Shown here: in pieces, positions 32,660 to 43,906 of the stretch
Layout of the letters: the number at the start of each line of letters is the position of its first letter
Position numbering within the stretch: the first letter of the stretch is position 1
NCBI GenBank assembly: GCA_964036045.1
Contig: OZ038380.1
Coordinates: 187,066,298 to 187,130,297 of the forward strand
Direction of reading: 5' to 3'
Source of the DNA: Eutreptiella sp. 'Long Island Sound 2002'
Taxonomy: Eukaryota; Euglenozoa; Euglenophyceae; Eutreptiales; Eutreptiaceae
DNA: 64,000 bases
Made by a program: the position numbers and the translations under genes
Notes under the pieces: generated by a model
Seen by the model: the letters and a program-made list of their open reading frames with translations, nothing else
Database searches by the model: none
Told to the model about the DNA's origin: nothing

Positions 32660-32775
32660 GTGCCAGCTTCAACGGCATTTGTAACTGACAGTAACTGCCC
32701 CCAACCGCTTTGGCAACCTCCTCCAATTGCCTGTCTAACCACTGCTGGGGCCGCCTCTGGGGGCGCTTCCCTTCC
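32660..32775 (+). repeat. Dispersed repeat family R-E, copy 2
   Basis: GGCATTTGTAACTGACAGTA and CGCTTTGGCAACCTCCTCC align with 23300-23412. It ends 58 bases from the transporter stop codon. Confidence 0.6.
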
Positions 32776-32832
32776 AATGTATCCGTGCCCCCGGGCCACC
32801 CCATGCAACCGGACAATGCCCCCCACATCGTG

Positions 32833-35800
32833 TCAGAAATCACTGGGAAGGGACCGCTGCTGGTCTGGCGGCGTCTGCGGCACCGGAAGATACTGCCTCC
32901 CGCGAGCCTCAAACGCCGCCTGGATCTCTGCCAGGGACTTGCCCTTTGTCTCCGGGACGTAGAAGTATATAAACACCAGCCCCACCAGAAGGCAGCCCCC
33001 GTAGATCCAGAAAACGCCGGTGAACCCAACTGCATCTTTCATGTTGTCCAAGGTCTTGGTGACCATGAAGGATAGGGACCTGCAGGTAGGACGGTGTGGG
33101 GGTGGTTGGTTCAGAATGATGCTGAAGTAACAGTGAAGGGTGGTTTGCCACGAACGCCCAGTAAATGTGCCGGTTGGTACTTCCGGGCGTATGCACTGGT
33201 TTGGGAGCGAGGGGGACATTGTTTGCATTGCTTGTCCAAAGCCACTGGGGAAAAGGTATTTCTGGAGAGTGAGACACTTGTCCCTCTGCTCACAAGGGCT
33301 GCGCCTGGCCCTTGGCGTCCCTCCCAAGCCGGCGCCAGCGATGCTTCACATTCATTGATTCCCATGATCGTGAAGTTTGGAGGGTGAAGGGGGAACATCG
33401 GGAGGCATTTCAGGGGAGAACTGACCCCAAAATCTGGGGCTCTATCTTAGCCCACCTGTACTCTTGGCTCGGCAGGAAGTGGGTCAACACCAACATCGAT
33501 CTGTTGGGGTTGGGGAGCTTGGGTGGGGGCAGCCTATCTCTATCATGGACTGCCTGCACAATAGAGGCTGAAGAACCCTTCGAGCAGTTCAGTCCTCGTG
33601 CAGGAATCCCCTTGAGATGTTAGGGCCAAGGGGGGCATGTGCACAGTGCGCGCACAGGGGCCGGCGAGCTTGCGTCTGAGTGGGCGGGGGGGGGGGGGGG
33701 ATTCAGCCCTCTGGCTAGCCCTGCCCCTCCCCCAAAAACAGCTCAATTGACAAACCCCAAAAAATCCTACCGAGACTGACCCCCGGGCTGCGGAGGTAAT
33801 CTGGACCCAAAGTTCAGCAAAAAATGAAAATGGGATTTTTGGAATCAGCGTGTCGAGGGGGTTCAGAAAAAACATCATTTGCCATGTATTTGGTGAAAAA
33901 ATTGACCATTTTCAATGCTCAAAAAGTTTTCTGTGCCTTAGGCGCCAGTGTTCATAATCACTTATTAATAATTCTATCAATTGAGCCCTTTTCCCGAACC
34001 CCCTCCCCCCACTTTTCAGGGGCTCCATTGAGGGGATCAATGGTCGGTTCCGATAGACTGAATGTCCCCGCCATAGACAATTCCAGCCATTAGTCCAGCA
34101 GTACTGCGTAGCTCAATCAATGCACGTGTCCCCTTCTTGGTTGGGGTGCTCCACTATGTAAGATACAGTGAGGCGTTTCTTGCGGTTAGCTCTGTGGGTC
34201 ACTTGTGTGCTTGTCCTGTCTGCCGACTCTAGTGAACAACTAGGATCGATAAAAAAGCAGTCGTCCTTAAGGTGTGGACTGCATTCACTTGTTTACACTT
34301 GGCTCCATTGACTCCCCCCCCCCTACAAGAGAAAACCCGACTTCCCCGGCACACACAGCGTGCATTTTACAGGGAGAAATTGGGGAATATTAGGACAATT
34401 AGCAATATTCTTGCCTATGCAAACCATACTACACCCCCATACCGGACTTAACCTTGGGTAAGTACCTCATTATTGGGGGACTTCATCATTCCACTGATGG
34501 CACCCAAGGCTTCCACAAGCCTCTGCTCGAGGTCCTCCTTCACCAACGGGTTCGTAACCTCGAGCGCAACGTTGGCCTTGCTTACGGTCATGACCTTGGC
34601 CTTCAAGGGGCCAATACTAACGGGCCCAAGGTTGCGGACAATCTCCGTTGCCGTCATCATCAACGTCACAGCATCCTTCTCCACCTTTTTTGTCTAGTTG
34701 TGCAACACTTTGGCATTTTAGGACAAAGGAATGTTGTTGATGTGTCCACGTGTATGGTCTTGTAAAACTTCGTGCACGGCGCACGCACAGCACGCAACAT
34801 GCAATACACCCACAGAACCATGGGAGGGGGGCGTTTACGTGTGGGTCGGGGACCCCCCCGAGCCTCCCAATCTGTGCCATCAGATTGGGTGAGGGATACA
34901 CACCACCACAGACAGAGCATGCCACATGCGCACACAAAATGCAGAGAGCCCAAATCACGGCGGGTCAAGAGATGAGAGGCTCGTCAAAACACCAAAAGAC
35001 CATGGGACAAACCTTTCTCGGGTGACCACAACATATGCAGGCCTGGTAGTTCCATAAAATGCAACAGCAAACATCAGAAATGCACGTCCATGACATGGCC
35101 AAAGCTCTCAAACACACGCCTACACGCACACGCACACACAATGCGTGAGGGACCAAGTGAACCAACCCATGGTGGATACAAAGCACCAGTCACAAAAAAG
35201 CTCGTCGAGCCAACGATCAAAACAGAGTCATGGTTGTCATTGAAGGCTAGGCACCTTTTTGCAGGAAAGAGAGTCAAGGGTGGTCTATAGTGCATCCCCG
35301 TGGGGTGCGGAAAATACTATGCGCGGTTTACGCCATAGCCCACCACCAGCCGTGTTCCCACAGTGCGGCCGGACAATGGTTAGCCCACTGGCTCACCCGT
35401 AACACTCAGTGGGAGGGGACACGCTAAACCGACCATGTCATCCCCGGCGTCTTCCAACCTGAGGGTTACCAACCGGCCTGGTGCACCGAAGTGCATCTCC
35501 TGCAGACTCTGTCCACCATGTAATCCTTTGTCTGTTTGTGTGTGTGCGGTTGGGTGGTTGCACCTAACACAGGTGGTATTTTTTGGGGGGGCTGTCATGA
35601 ACTCTTCCATGGGGCTTTTCTTGGTTTGTTGGTTAGCGCAGAACCAAAACGTGGTGCAGGTGAGGGCAAGGAGGAATTCTGTATCACATGGCCCGCATAA
35701 CGAGCATGCGGCCGTAGTCACTTGCCAGCGCAACCTGGGCCCAGACCAAGGCGGACAGGATTTGGGGCACCCATGTGTCTTGCCATGGCAGGGCCCCCGT

Positions 35801-38800
35801 TAGACTACTGGTGAAAATGTGGGGCAGGTATTCAGGGGCGGGACAGTGGGGGGTGATGAGCGGCTTGCCATGCCGAAGGGACCAATCCTGCATGAGCGCT
35901 GAGGGGTGGGCAAAGCTGGTTCCTACTCCCTCCCCCCCCAACACACAATAACGACCGCAAGAACGCAACCAAAAGCAACACAACAAAAGCGGTTGGAGGG
36001 AACTCCTCAGGCAGCCCCAGACACCTTTTGTTAGATGAAAATCAGACACTCAGAAAGACGCACGCACATGCACACGTGCGTGACACACACAACACAGACA
36101 CACACATACACACAAACACACACGACGTACGCAACAAACAATTAACGGGTCAACACAGGTGCAGAGTCAAAACAAAAGCATGTTGATGCACACGCACACA
36201 CACATGCACGCACACATGTACACACACCAGTTGACAGCGGTTGTAATGGACCCGCAGACGCCCTTGACCTCCGGCGGAAAGATCTCGCCAATGATCATCC
36301 AAGGTATCGAACCCAGCCCAATGGCGAACGCGAAGACGTAGCCGTAGAGCATCAACGCTGCGAAGAAGTCCGGCAGTGCACTGCTGCTGCCGGCCAAATG
36401 ATAGTAGAGCCCCAAGGCCCCGCTGCACACGACCATGCCAACGCCTGCCGTGAATAGCAACGGGCGGCGCCCTGCACGGTCCATGAGTGGGATGGTGACC
36501 CCGGTCATGACAAGCTGCAGCACCTGAATGCCCACCGCCGCCGTGTCTGCCGTGGCCTTGTCGAACACGCTGCCGAGGATCTTCCCGCAGTAAAACATGA
36601 CGGCGTTGATGCCGGACAGCTGCTGCACCACCGCCAGGCCAACACCGGCGATCAAGGGACGGCGGGCGGAGGGTTTGCACAGCTCCTGCAGGACGGACCC
36701 CTGAAGGGTCTCCTCTGACTCCGAGTCCTGCGAGTCCACTGCGTCCAGAATCTGGTCCACGGGGGTGTCTGGGGCCCGGAGCATGCGCAGGTCTTGAGCG
36801 GCGGTCTCTTTGCGTCCTCTACAGTAAAGTGTGGCAAAGAGACAACGTTCCGTGACGTCTGCATCATCATCATCACCGTCGTACCCTCCCTTCCCCAGGC
36901 CCCCCCTAAAAAGGAGAAAACACTGAACGACCGCACACTCAGCAACACCCGGGCGGTAATCGACGGCGGGAGGGCAACTGACATCGGTTGGACGGTAACA
37001 GACGGCGCTCGGAGCGGTTCGGGCGCTCCCCAACGGCGCTCTTTCGTACAAAAACGGGGTGATAAAGGCGCACGCTGCCCCTACGTAGTTGAGACAAAAT
37101 GGGGAAACACCGATCCCACACAATGCCCTGGCCTCAGCCCCTCCAACCCCCAGGCCCCTTGCACGCCTTCGAAACGACCGTGCCGCGGGTTGTGGTGTTA
37201 CAGACTGGGGCAAGACGCACCACGCAATGACCGGCAGCCCACGGTTCCATCCCTCGGACCACCCTATGGAGCGCATGCAAAGTAACCCAGTCCCACCCTG
37301 GTTCTGGACGTCACCCTTCCCCTACGGCCCCCTCCAACGATGCCACATGCACCATGGGCACCAAACTGGCCAGTGAAGTGAGAAAACCAGATCCGCACGC
37401 TGCACTGTAGGTCTTTTGTGTTCTCAGACTTACAGGTGCCTCGTAATTTCTCGGTCAGACGGACCGGTTCTGTATGGCAGGTAAAATGCAACATAGAAGA
37501 CCCGTGTGGAAACTCAACAAGCCGTCAACAACAGTGGGGCTGATTTGGACTGTGGAATCTGTCACCAGCGGATGCAGCAGGATGAGACTGCAACGCCATG
37601 AAGGCTTCCCAGAAAAAGGTGATTCTGTGCTGAAGCTCGAAAAGACAATTGGAAGGAAGGTTCGTGCAAGACATGGGGTTTCCTGCGTGCGTAAGGCATG
37701 ATGGGCATGTGTGTGCCAGGGAAGCATTACGGGTCAGCGCTCTCTGCACTGTGCGTCTGAAGCAGGCATCACTCTGTCACGAAGACCCCCTTTGAGGTGT
37801 GGTCCAGGACAGGGGATGAATGACCCCCCACACCCCACAAACACAGTCTCCTCGTGCCATGGATGTGGATGGATGATGCAATTCGTCCGGTGTGCTATGG
37901 TGCCTGCCCGGCCTCCTTTGAAGGATCTGGCCTTGGAGGCCTCAGGAGCAGTGGTCAGCGAGGGGCAACGGGGGTCTCGACTTACAACAACATACATGAC
38001 TCAAACGTGATTCCTGTGACGTGCTGGCCATGTCATGTCATGATGCAGAAAATTCTTCAAAAAGTTCTCTCCATCAAGGGAACCCCTTTTCATGGAACCC
38101 CCCTGTGAGGTAGCACATGTGGAGCAACTGCTCATAGCATTGTGGACGCATGTGTGCAGGGGGTTGCTTAAAGGAAGGTCAGTGACTAGTGCTCTGTGCT
38201 TGCTACCGCTTGGGTGTACCAAGTCATCCCTTTCAGTTGACGAAGCACCTTCTCAGACGTCTCACTCACGTTGCCAACATCACGAACTGCACCACGGGTC
38301 CAGTCGCATCAAGGTCATAAACTGCCTCCACCCCTCACTCCATGGGTGGGCGTACGCTCCCGTATGGAGACGAGGAAGGTGCACGCGCGAAAGTGAGGCC
38401 ATCAAAGAGATGAGTTGCGGTGTCAGCTGACGATGTCTTCTCTGTGTGACATCAAGGCATCGCCGCCGTTCACTGCTGCAGACCTGAAAGGCGCCTATCA
38501 TTCCACTGATGACTCCTTTCTTGTATTAACATCTGCACGCCTCCAAGCCCCTCAACCCTGCACGGTCTGCAGTGCCCCCCTCCCCGCCCGCACAAGATTT
38601 CCCACTTCCCCGTCCATCCCCCCACTTCCTCCCTCTCACAAGTAGGTTGCCCATCACTGTGCCCACCGACACGATCAGCATACCGCTGCCAGCTCCAGAC
38701 CGGGGATTCAGGGATAAAGGTGAGGAGGACGGTCACTATGGCTCCCATGACAGCGATGATGATTGCCATTTCGCGCCAGGTCAAGAATAAGCCCAAGAGA

Positions 38801-39366
38801 TACGTAATGACCAGCCCCAAGACGATGCTGACCTGGAACAGGGTGCCCAATGCCCCACGCAGAGACACCGTCGACACCTCTGAGACATAGATGTTGACCA
38901 CACAACACGTGAAGCCGATGGCCACCCCCGAGAGAGCCCTTCCTACGAAGAGCAGCACAAGCAGCGCAGCGCTGGCCTCTGTTGCCCCAGCCTTAGGCAC
39001 GGGGGCTGCTGCAATACATGCCCATGAGACAGCAAACAATGCGGAGGAGGTGAGCATGCCCGCCTTGCGGCCCAGTGGGTCAATCACAAAGCTGCCGGTC
39101 AAGGCCCCAATCAATGCGCCCATGTTGATCACGGACCCGAACAACGAACTCTGTTCGGAGCTCAAGAGCAGCTCGCAATTCATTGCCTGCGCATTTGCGC
39201 CGCCTGCACAGTCCCCGACGAACGTCGGAGATGTGAATCCGATGGAGTAACCAAACATAAAGGGCAGGAGCTCCACGATGAAGACGAAACAGAACAGCAG
39301 CAAACTCGGCTTTTCTGCAGCACCGGGCAACAGCGAGTTATGGGGGTCAGCAGTTGCATCATCCAT
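32833..39366 (-). CDS. MFS sugar transporter (SLC2/GLUT, ERD6-like), three exons
   Basis: Membrane carrier for hexoses, 506 aa, with 12 predicted membrane helices. Exons (minus): 38684-39366, 36228-36818, 32833-33079. The two phase-2 introns rejoin codons exactly, giving PESPVWSWQ|R|GRKE and TTAVN|W|SLSFMVTK. Family signatures in order: DPLGRKAG after helix 2, GRALSGVAIG, YVSEVSTVSLRG, PESPVW at the end of the N-half, QQLSGINAVMFY in helix 7, DRAGRRPL, PWMIIGEIFPPEVKG, and PETKGKSL after helix 12. PESPR has become PESPV; other motifs are standard. I start at the ATG at 39366 (G at -3 and +4); an acceptor-like TTCCACAG lies 21 bases upstream, so a 5' untranslated exon is possible. Intron 2 (3.1 kb) contains a MITE copy, an LTR-like insert and an unrelated exon-like frame. 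Confidence 0.95.
33686..34323. mobile_element. MITE (TCAAT-type), copy split by an LTR-like insertion
   Basis: It starts at a G run (33686) and CAGCTCAATTGAC block, and ends GGCTCCATTGACTCCCCC near 34323, matching the 20995-21364 element. A 269-bp insert at 34032-34300 interrupts it near the right end and is flanked by 11-bp copies of GGCTCCATTGA. The host copy lies in intron 2 of the transporter gene. Confidence 0.65.
34032..34300. mobile_element. LTR-like repeat, copy 1 (solo)
   Basis: About 265 bp nearly identical to 45037-45300, with only a handful of differences. GGCTCCATTGA at 34021-34031 is repeated at 34301-34311, suggesting an 11-bp target duplication, longer than the 4-6 bp usual for LTR elements. 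The second copy sits among LTR-retroelement gene fragments, which is why I call it LTR-like. It contains no coding frame. Confidence 0.5.
34455..34684 (-). pseudogene. Exon-like frame nested in the transporter intron, unknown family
   Basis: A minus-strand frame reading EKDAVTLMMTATEIVRNLG... ending SPNNE, about 75 residues of normal globular composition, ends exactly at a strong donor (GAG|GTACTTACC) and follows an acceptor-like AAAAAAG. It cannot belong to the transporter, because exons 2 and 3 join perfectly without it. It may be a displaced exon of another gene or a cryptic exon. I do not recognise the family. Confidence 0.4.
35945..36035 (+). repeat. Dispersed repeat family R-D, copy 2 (diverged)
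   Basis: AAGCGGTTGGAGGGAACTCC, TCAGGCAGCCCCAGACACC and adjoining bases align with 15840-15925. It lies in the transporter's intron 2. Confidence 0.45.
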
Positions 39367-40411
39367 CGCTGAAGCACCAAAGAACACTGTGGAACAGGTA
39401 GTGGAATCAAGGATGGCACATGCATGATGGCATCCGGCCTACACATGGAGACACATCCCACGAGGTTACCTCAAAGCCCCTGTAGTTTGCAAATTACTCT
39501 CTGCCAGGTTCTCAAGAGGCAAGGGTTGTCTTTGGAACACCATGTGTTGCCCCCTGCAAGCAGCCTATGCTCCCACACTGCATGAGTGTTGGATGATCGA
39601 CTCCAATACCAATCTATAGGTTATCATTCACGATGAGGCGGATGTACCTCCCGTGTAGAAATTGCAAAAACTGCACGGACACTGCACTATGCTCCACACC
39701 TCCACAGACACTACAAGCTCGCAGGCAGTTGCCTATGATTGGTGCAAGGTGGCCGTTGATCTCGCGATCTGCTAGGCTGCACATTAGGCTGTGGCCTGAG
39801 CTTGTGTTGGGTTGTGGGCTAGGCACCCATGTTTCCTGTTCCAATTCGCTTTCAATCTTGAGTGCTCAACTTGATTTGTGCACGATGCAGCCGTGACATA
39901 TTTAAGATGTAGCTCTTATAAAGTTTCATGAAATTGTATGAAATTAAATGACATGCTTCATCATTTGAGAAGCCTAGACAATGAGAAAATGAGGTGCACA
40001 GTGCAACAACAAGCAGCGAAGAACTCTGCACTACGCGAGCACGAATCCTGCACAAATCTTGCATGACCTTTTTGCTTTGCTAGACACCACCGAGAACCAT
40101 TGCTACAGATCAAGGCAGTGAAATGTGCCGTGGTGTACTTGCGACATACACCCTGCAATAAAATATGGGGCATGGCAGTGAGCTGTACATAGTTTTTGAA
40201 TCTGCATAATGGCTGTGAAAATGATCAGGGGTCCGGTCACCACTGTTCGCCAGCTCTTTGGTTTTTGTGCTGAATACCCTGATGGCGTCATACTGATTAC
40301 CCCGTTGATTACTGCGGGTGATTACTGCGTTGTGTTGACTGTTGTGATGTGGGTGAGGCATGTCTCGCCATCAATGAGCCGAGACGTCCAAGGGGGCGCA
40401 GAGTAGTAGGC
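39367..40411. other. 5' flank of the transporter; no gene seen
   Basis: About 1 kb upstream of the transporter start with short AT-richer frames. No promoter element can be named. Nothing else recognised. Confidence 0.3.
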
Positions 40412-40448
<37 letters not shown>

Positions 40449-40449
40449 A
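40412..40449. repeat. (TAG)n microsatellite
   Basis: About 12 trinucleotide units. Confidence 0.95.
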
Positions 40450-40507
40450 ATATCCAAGGCTCTTCAGAATCTATACCACCAATAAGCAACATTTCAGCAG
40501 AAACATG

Positions 40508-40828
40508 TCATACCCTAGTTGGTAAAAGACAAAAAGCAACAGTTTCAGCATTCTTGGAGTGGCATACATTACAAGGCATAGTCTGGTCAAGAGCATAGGG
40601 GAGGGCAGGAAAAAGAGACAAATGTGTGCCTAATATTGCCTGTTTCTGTGGTATGGTTCTGAGAACCCACTGTACGGGCCACTGTTCGGGGCTGTACGGG
40701 GAATACGGGATTCCCGTACGGGGGGGGGGGGGGTTGCAATACACTGGACCCTTACACCTGGAGCATGTCTTCAAAGCAAACCCTGGAGACTCTAGGCATT
40801 TGCACCAGGTGCAGGTACGCAAGGGCAC
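40508..40828 (-). pseudogene. MYND-type zinc-finger remnant
   Basis: The frame has RTCTWCKCLESPGFALKTCS followed by RCKGPVYCN, the first half of a MYND finger (C-x2-C, then C-x2-C, then VYC). At VYCN (40734) the sequence turns into a run of 13 C and a near-perfect hairpin around GTACGGG/CCCGTAC, and the second half of the finger is missing. A plausible upstream coding stretch lies just beyond 40850 in another frame. I read this as a broken gene or an interrupted exon; no GT donor is present at the break. Confidence 0.4.
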
Positions 40829-40849
40829 TTGGCACCAACTGCACTGGCC

Positions 40850-41439
40850 TTAGCAAAATTGAAAGCAGCCCAAGCAGCTGCATCCTCCACGTGCAAATTT
40901 GAGGCAGACACTATGGTCTGCTTCTTCATCATTTCTCTCATGACGGCCTCTAACTTCTCCATGTGATAGGGCCAGGGAAAAATTCATTTGCGCGGGGCAG
41001 GGGTCACTCGAGCCCCTTTTCCCATCCCCAACCCCCTTCAATAAGGGGCTCCCATGACTCAGCCTATTTCCCCGGCTGCAGAAGCCCAAAAAAGGACCCT
41101 TGCCGCAGCCAACACGTTTAACAGGGTGATGTGATGCACATTCATCACCAATGGTGTTCTGTAGCCCATGCGCAACGTTTAACACTGGTGCCAATGGTGG
41201 TGGTATTTTTGTTGAAGGGCACATGGCCCTCAGTCATCTCTGGCCGCACGAGAGGCATGTTTCACGGGCTTAGGGCCTTGTGTCCTCTCTCTGGCTCTCA
41301 TTGGCAACCCAGCCCCCAAATCGGCGAAGAAATCCCAACCAATCAGCGAACAAATCAGTGGACCGATAACTATTTGCGGAATCCTAAGTTTTGCGTTGGG
41401 TGTTTCGAATTTTATTTAAGCAAAATTTTGCGGCAACAC
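40850..41439. other. No confident gene
   Basis: Contains a minus-strand frame near 40853-40960 (MREMMKKQTIVSASNLHVED) that may be coding sequence upstream of the MYND remnant, but no junction can be fixed. Confidence 0.3.
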
Positions 41440-41670
41440 TTAAAACAGGGGATTAAAAAAAAATTTTGCGATTTTTTTCACAGAAAGGCGGACTACAGAA
41501 TTGCCATCCTGTTGGAATTGAATGTTGTATTTCCCATTGCCATGATTTTTCATCACCTTGGCCTCAATTGTACCCCCTGTGCCACGAGTGTACAAAACAG
41601 TCCTCCCCACAAAAAAACCTGCAGTCTTGGGGGCAGGCTTTGGGGCAGGGGCACGAGTGGGCAGGGGCAA
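41440..41670 (-). CDS. Possible exon with Tudor-like domain
   Basis: The frame reads, after a Pro/Ala-rich lead (PTRAPAPKPAPKT), FFVGRTVLYTRGTGGTIEAK and then GKYNIQFQQDGNSVVRLSV. The order V-x2-Y-TRG...EAKV...YNIQF is typical of small Tudor/agenet-like barrels and resembles the module in the Harbinger transposase at 1.4 kb. It has no Met start of its own and is probably an exon or a transposon relic. Confidence 0.4.
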   Translation of the reverse strand: MPLPTRAPAPKPAPKTAGFFVGRTVLYTRGTGGTIEAKVMKNHGNGKYNIQFQQDGNSVVRLSVKKIAKFFFNPLF

Positions 41671-41893
41671 AAAATATTTTTATTTTTGCGATTTTTTTTG
41701 CGGAACCCATTTTTGCGAAGGGCACAAAGCCAAAAATTAATATTTTTTTGCGTTTTTTTTTCTGCGACAAAACAACACGTTGGACCGGGAATTAATTATT
41801 TCCGCAAATTGTTAGGATTCGCACGGTATACGGAGAACGAGGGGCTCATTGAGAGTGATGAGTACATCGTCGTCTTTTTTGGTATCAAAAAGC

Positions 41894-43906
41894 TCAGTAC
41901 CATTCATAGTCTTGCCGATTGTCGCGTTCCTCCTCCTCTCTGTCGCTCTTTTTCTTTTGCTGCAGGTGGGTGACAGCAGCCAACACAACGTCCTTGTCGG
42001 CCCTTAACTCCTCGCATGCATGCCGCAGCGCCCTCCCATCATGCGTGACAGCAGCCAGTACAACCTCCTTGTCAGCCTTGAGCTCTTGGGCTGCCCACCT
42101 CAGAATGTAGGCCCCGTGGCGGTTGATAGCCTCCAGCACAATCTCCTTGTCGGCGGCCAGCTCCTTAGCAGCATGCTCCAGTGCATTCATGTTGACCCTA
42201 ACAGCAGCAAGCACAACCTCCTTATCAGCCTTGAGCTCGTCGGCTGCCCACTCCAGCACACTGTAGAACTCCCGTGGGTCCTGGTTGACAGCAGCAAGCA
42301 CAATGTCCTTGTCAGCTTGAAACTCCTGAGCAGCAAACTCCAGTGCTCGACCTTCTTTGGCGACAGTGGCCAACACAATCTCCTTGTCTGTAGCATACTT
42401 CAGCGCAGAGAGATCCTTATTGATGGCAGCCTGGAGAACTTCTCGGTCAGCTCGGAGGTGCTCAGTGGCCCAGCCCAAGGCCGAGGCGTCGTTGCTAACA
42501 GCACCCAGAACGAACTCCTTGTCAGCCGAAAGCTCCTCAGTGTTGAGTGCCAAATCCATCGTGCCAACAAAACTGGATTTCACAGCAGCTTGCACAACCT
42601 CCTTGTCACCCTTCAACACCTCAGAAGCAAACCACAACGCTTCAAAACTCTGATTGGCCGCGGCTAGCACAACCTCCTTGTCAGCCTTGAGCTCCTCAGC
42701 AGCATCAGATAGTGCCCTGCCGTCATTGGCAACAGCAGCTAGCACAACCTCCTTATCAGCCTTGAGCTCAGCAGCAGCACAAGATAGTGCGCTGCCTTGG
42801 TTGGCAACGGCAGCCAGCACAAGCTGCTTATCAGCTCTGAGCTCATCAGCAGCCTGCTGCAGGCTCCCACCAAACCGGCGAACAGCAGCCAGCATGACCT
42901 CCTCGTCTGTTTTCAACTCCTCAGAAACGTCCCCCAGCCCGCATCCTTGAGAGACCGCAGCAAGCACGACCTCCTTGTCAGCCCTGAGCTGCTCAGCAAC
43001 AACTTCCAGGAAGAAGCTGGGCAAATCTTTACACTTGGTGATCGCAAGCAGTACTACCTCCTTGTCAGCTTTCAGCTCCTGAGCGGCAAACCGCAGTGCC
43101 ATTGCATCTTGTGTCACTGCAGCCAGCACAACCTCCTTGTCAGCCTGGACCTCCTTGGCAGCTAATCTCAGCAAACAACCATCCTTGGTGACTGCGGCCA
43201 GCACAACCTCTTTGTCGGCCAGGAGCTCATCGGCGGTCTCCTTAAGCGCCTGGCCATTGCGAGCAATTGCAGCCAGTGCAACCTCCTTGTCCGCTTTGAG
43301 CTCCTCCGCGGCATACTGGATTGCATTTGCATTCTCCCTGACTGCAGCCAGCACGACCTCTTTGTCCGCTCGAAGCTCTTCAGAGGCCCATCTCAGAGCC
43401 TTCCCCTTCTTGGTCACCGCAGCTAGCACCACCTCCTTGTCAGCCGTGAAACATTCACTGGCAAATTCCAGAGAGTACCCATCAGTGGTGATGGCAGCCA
43501 GTACAAAGGCTTTGTTAGCCTGCAATTCCTCGGTTGCTATTGACAACACCACCCCGCCTCCATCCTGTGTGACAGCAGCCCACAGAATGTCTGGGTCACT
43601 CCGCATCTCCTCGGTAGCATCGTTTATTGCCTCCAAGTCATGGGTGACAGCAGCCAGCACAACCTCCTTGTCAGCTTTGAAGACATCAGCAGCATACTCC
43701 AACGCCATCCCACTGTTCAGTAGATACAGAAACCCCTGCAACAGAAAGACATCAGCAGCATGCTCCAACGCCATCCCACTGTTGGGTGGATACAGAAACC
43801 CCTGCAACAGTCCTATGTTACTCTGCTTTATTTCCATCTGCCTCCATTTCAAATGTTCAACTGGCACTATTGTGTTTGCATTAGGAAAGGCATGCGTGCA
43901 GCCCAT
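41894..43906 (-). CDS. DUF4116-type repeat protein, 23 repeats
   Basis: A 670-aa protein in one exon, made almost entirely of a 24-residue helical repeat with consensus ADKEVVLAAVTxDGxALxxA + EEL; I count 23 units from about residue 76 to 650. The repeat matches the DUF4116 family, of unknown function, common in protists and giant viruses. Several units carry insertions of 3-5 residues (for example KCKDLPSFFLEVV) or small deletions. The N-terminal 75 residues include a near-exact 22-residue duplication (LLQGFLYPPNSGMALEHA and LLQGFLYLLNSGMALEYA), from a recent 66-bp tandem duplication at 43676-43807. The tail is charged (KKKSDREEEERD). ATG at 43906 starts MGCTHAF; whether this is the true start or an intron precedes the repeats is unclear. 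Confidence 0.85.
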   Translation of the reverse strand: MGCTHAFPNANTIVPVEHLKWRQMEIKQSNIGLLQGFLYPPNSGMALEHAADVFLLQGFLYLLNSGMALEYAADVFKADKEVVLAAVTHDLEAINDATEEMRSDPDILWAAVTQDGGGVVLSIATEELQANKAFVLAAITTDGYSLEFASECFTADKEVVLAAVTKKGKALRWASEELRADKEVVLAAVRENANAIQYAAEELKADKEVALAAIARNGQALKETADELLADKEVVLAAVTKDGCLLRLAAKEVQADKEVVLAAVTQDAMALRFAAQELKADKEVVLLAITKCKDLPSFFLEVVAEQLRADKEVVLAAVSQGCGLGDVSEELKTDEEVMLAAVRRFGGSLQQAADELRADKQLVLAAVANQGSALSCAAAELKADKEVVLAAVANDGRALSDAAEELKADKEVVLAAANQSFEALWFASEVLKGDKEVVQAAVKSSFVGTMDLALNTEELSADKEFVLGAVSNDASALGWATEHLRADREVLQAAINKDLSALKYATDKEIVLATVAKEGRALEFAAQEFQADKDIVLAAVNQDPREFYSVLEWAADELKADKEVVLAAVRVNMNALEHAAKELAADKEIVLEAINRHGAYILRWAAQELKADKEVVLAAVTHDGRALRHACEELRADKDVVLAAVTHLQQKKKSDREEEERDNRQDYEWY

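Larger units (their letters stand above)
29521..32832. other. Intergenic region without a confident gene
   Basis: Between the TPR gene start and the transporter stop. It holds an R-B fragment (32080-32185), an R-E copy (32660-32775), GTGCGC-type blocks at 30445 and 30668 reminiscent of Harbinger ends, a C run at 31717 and G run at 32341, and a long minus open frame (31615-32586) whose composition looks like chance. Confidence 0.4.

Noticed and set aside
39366-39387. Transporter start seven codons upstream (GTG)
   Set aside because: A eukaryotic gene should start with ATG; the ATG at 39366 has good context and follows an acceptor-like sequence.
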